A stretch of DNA of 64,000 nucleotides, taken from NCBI RefSeq assembly GCF_010501105.1, contig NZ_QVMQ01000002.1:144764-208763 (forward strand), in the 5' to 3' direction. The notes under the pieces are model-generated. The model ran no database searches. It saw only the letters and a program-made list of their open reading frames with translations, and was not told the origin of the DNA. Made by a program: the position numbers and the translations under genes. Every line of letters starts with the position of its first letter. Position 1 is the first letter of the stretch. This DNA is from Dysgonomonas sp. 511 (GTDB taxonomy: Bacteria; Bacteroidota; Bacteroidia; Bacteroidales; Dysgonomonadaceae). Below are positions 62,344 to 64,000 of this stretch, in pieces.

Positions 62344-63924
62344 TTAGAAATTAAAATCAATACCGAAGCTGAATGTTCTTTGTATAGGAAATGCTCCCCG
62401 CTGATATCCTGCTACTAAAGGAACATTATAAGGCGAGGATGTATAACGCGATTCAGGGTTGATTCCCTTATAATCAGAACTCCACCAATATTTCAGATTT
62501 TGTATAGATGTATAAACTCTAAGACCTGATAAGCCTATTTTTTTTGCAACCTTTTTAGGCAAAGTATAACCAAGCGTTATATCTTTGAGTGCAATGTATG
62601 AAGCATCCTGAATGGCGTAATCGGTAAACATATGGTCTATTCCATTGTTTTGATAAGGAGTTTTCCCATCGCCTGGATTCTCTGCATTTATCCACCTATT
62701 GGTCACATAATTACGATTCCATTTACGGGTTTCGTTATAGTATTCGTCTCCATTCCACACATCAACACCTTGTACCCCCTGGAACAAGAAAGAAAAATCG
62801 AAGTCCTTGTATCTTAATGTATTTGTTATCCCCCATGTATAGTCAGGAAACGGATCGCCCAAAACCACCATATCATTTTCGTCTATCACATTATCCCCGT
62901 TTGTATTCTGAACTCTCAATCCTCCTGCAGCATCGGTTTCGGCATGAGGATTGGCTTTCACCTCTTCGGCACTTGTCCACACCCCAACGGTTTTGTATCC
63001 CCAGAATTGTATAGACGGAGCACCGACTTGTGTTACATACATTTCATTTCTTTCTCCATAAAATTTCAGATCGGAAGGACCACCCAGGTCGAGCACTTTG
63101 TTTTTGTTTGCAGAAATATTGAACGAAGTATTCCATTTGAAGTTCTTATTTTGGATATTATAAGTAGTCAACTCTATTTCAATCCCTTTATTTCTTACCT
63201 GTCCTAAGTTTGTCCACTTTTCCTGATATCCCGAAACGGAATTGATCGGTCTTTTGAACAATAAACTTTTTGTCTTCGAATAATAGTAATCTACAGTCAG
63301 CCCTATCCGGTTGTTGAGTACAGACAGGTCTAATCCATAATTGTATTCGTTGGTCTGTTCCCATCTCAAATCTGAATTTCCTAATACAGACGAATTATTT
63401 GCGATTCCGGTAACTACAGAGCCATTGCCTTCGCCTAAAATATAATTTGCAGATTGCAATAGATTGACATTCGCATAAGAATCTATATTATCAGTTCCTG
63501 TTACCCCATAACTAGCACGTAGCTTCAACTGACTCATCCACTTCGCGTTATCTTTCACAAAAGATTCTTCTGAGACACGCCATCCTAAAGAAACAGACGG
63601 AAACCACGCCCACTGATTATTCTTCCCGAATTTCGAACTACCATCGGTACGCAAGCTAGCCGATAACAAATAGCGGTCTTCGTACGAATAAGAGAAACGG
63701 CTGAATACAGAAGCCATAGACGAAGCTTTGCGCCAAGTACCTGTAGCCCTGTTTTGATTTTCATCATATATCATTATCGTACTAGATTGATTGAGGGTCT
63801 GTATCATATCCGAAGGGAAATCGACACCCAATATACCGGCAGTCTTTATAGTGGTACGTTGTGCAGAAAAACCTATCAATCCTGAAATATCATGCTTTTG
63901 GTGTAATCCTTCGGTCTGCCTCAT
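62344..63924 (-). pseudogene. C-terminal half of a SusC/RagA TonB-dependent transporter, interrupted upstream
   Basis: 526 residues covering only the barrel of a SusC protein: KHDISGLIGFSAQRTT at the start, then YLLSASLRTDGSSKFG, WFPSVSLGWRVSEESF and a C-terminal FPIQRTFSFGIDFNF. The signal peptide, beta-sandwich and plug domains that normally precede this are missing. Two codons before the first ATG the frame has a TAA, and all three minus-strand frames carry stops in the last 76 bases of the window, so the coding frame does not continue directly. No ribosome site is evident. Either the gene is broken by a frameshift or insertion, or there is a sequence error. It is followed after 11 bases by SusD. 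Confidence 0.75.
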
Positions 63925-64000
63925 CTTTTACAATATTTATATAGTTTTTACCTTTGCGGAGAGAGTTAACGATAAATTAAGGAGCCATCAGTTTCTGCAA
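63925..64000. other. 76 bases with stops in every minus-strand frame, upstream of the SusC fragment
   Basis: This should encode SusC barrel or plug sequence on the minus strand, but all three frames are closed. One frame has a possible coding run (SLRKGKNYINIVKDE) that does not join the downstream frame. I see no insertion-sequence end in so short a stretch. Confidence 0.6.

Overview
The window comes from the chromosome of a member of the Bacteroidales, most likely a Dysgonomonas-like gut or environmental anaerobe; the genus is an inference. The signs are two SusC/SusD loci, many lipoproteins with a Cys near residues 18-25, NigD-like and DUF4302 proteins, very long leader peptidase and Nif3 forms typical of the phylum, and TAnnTTTG promoter boxes in front of many genes. 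I found no rRNA or tRNA genes, no CRISPR array and no complete defence system.

Layout. 1-8.7 kb: pdxJ and nadK (divergent), an XRE regulator, a Y1 (REP-associated) transposase inside long inverted repeats, a B12-dependent ribonucleotide reductase, and a Nif3/zinc-ribbon pair. 8.7-16.4 kb: a minus-strand operon SusC-SusD-zinc metallohydrolase lipoprotein-DUF4302 lipoprotein, with a long leader holding a 22-bp stem-loop and a (CT)26 tract. 16.8-31.9 kb: L,D-transpeptidase, an OadA/PycB-like carboxyltransferase, dapB-lepB-WbqC, two envelope proteins, MATE pump, panC-panD, dinB, and a small protein coupled to tadA. 32-45 kb: NigD-like lipoprotein, fur-purA, a YugP-type protease, tandem metallophosphoesterases, recN, purB, an rRNA pseudouridine synthase with an RGG-like tail, and asnS. 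45-53.7 kb: a polytopic membrane protein, LysE exporter, HsdR_N-like protein, AMP nucleosidase-holA, a secreted phosphoesterase, dus and cysS. 53.8-64 kb: a minus-strand polyuronate (probably alginate) utilisation locus: broken SusC, SusD, IPT/TIG lipoprotein, two-helix PL6, an alginate-lyase-fold enzyme and a lipoprotein PL6.

Most housekeeping genes are ordinary. The unusual material is in the gaps. Three related palindromic elements (38.0, 43.1 and 44.8 kb) look like MITEs, two with clear 10-bp target duplications, and their nested segments occur in opposite orientations in different copies. A second repeat family (four copies) carries a TACCTTTG box placed where a promoter would be for two genes, and one MITE is inserted into one of its copies. 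A separate MITE-like element with TAA duplications lies before recN.

Other points worth checking are the biotin-carrier-like domain without the biotinyl lysine, the SusC gene interrupted near the window end, and two promoter boxes so close to their start codons that the mRNAs may be leaderless.
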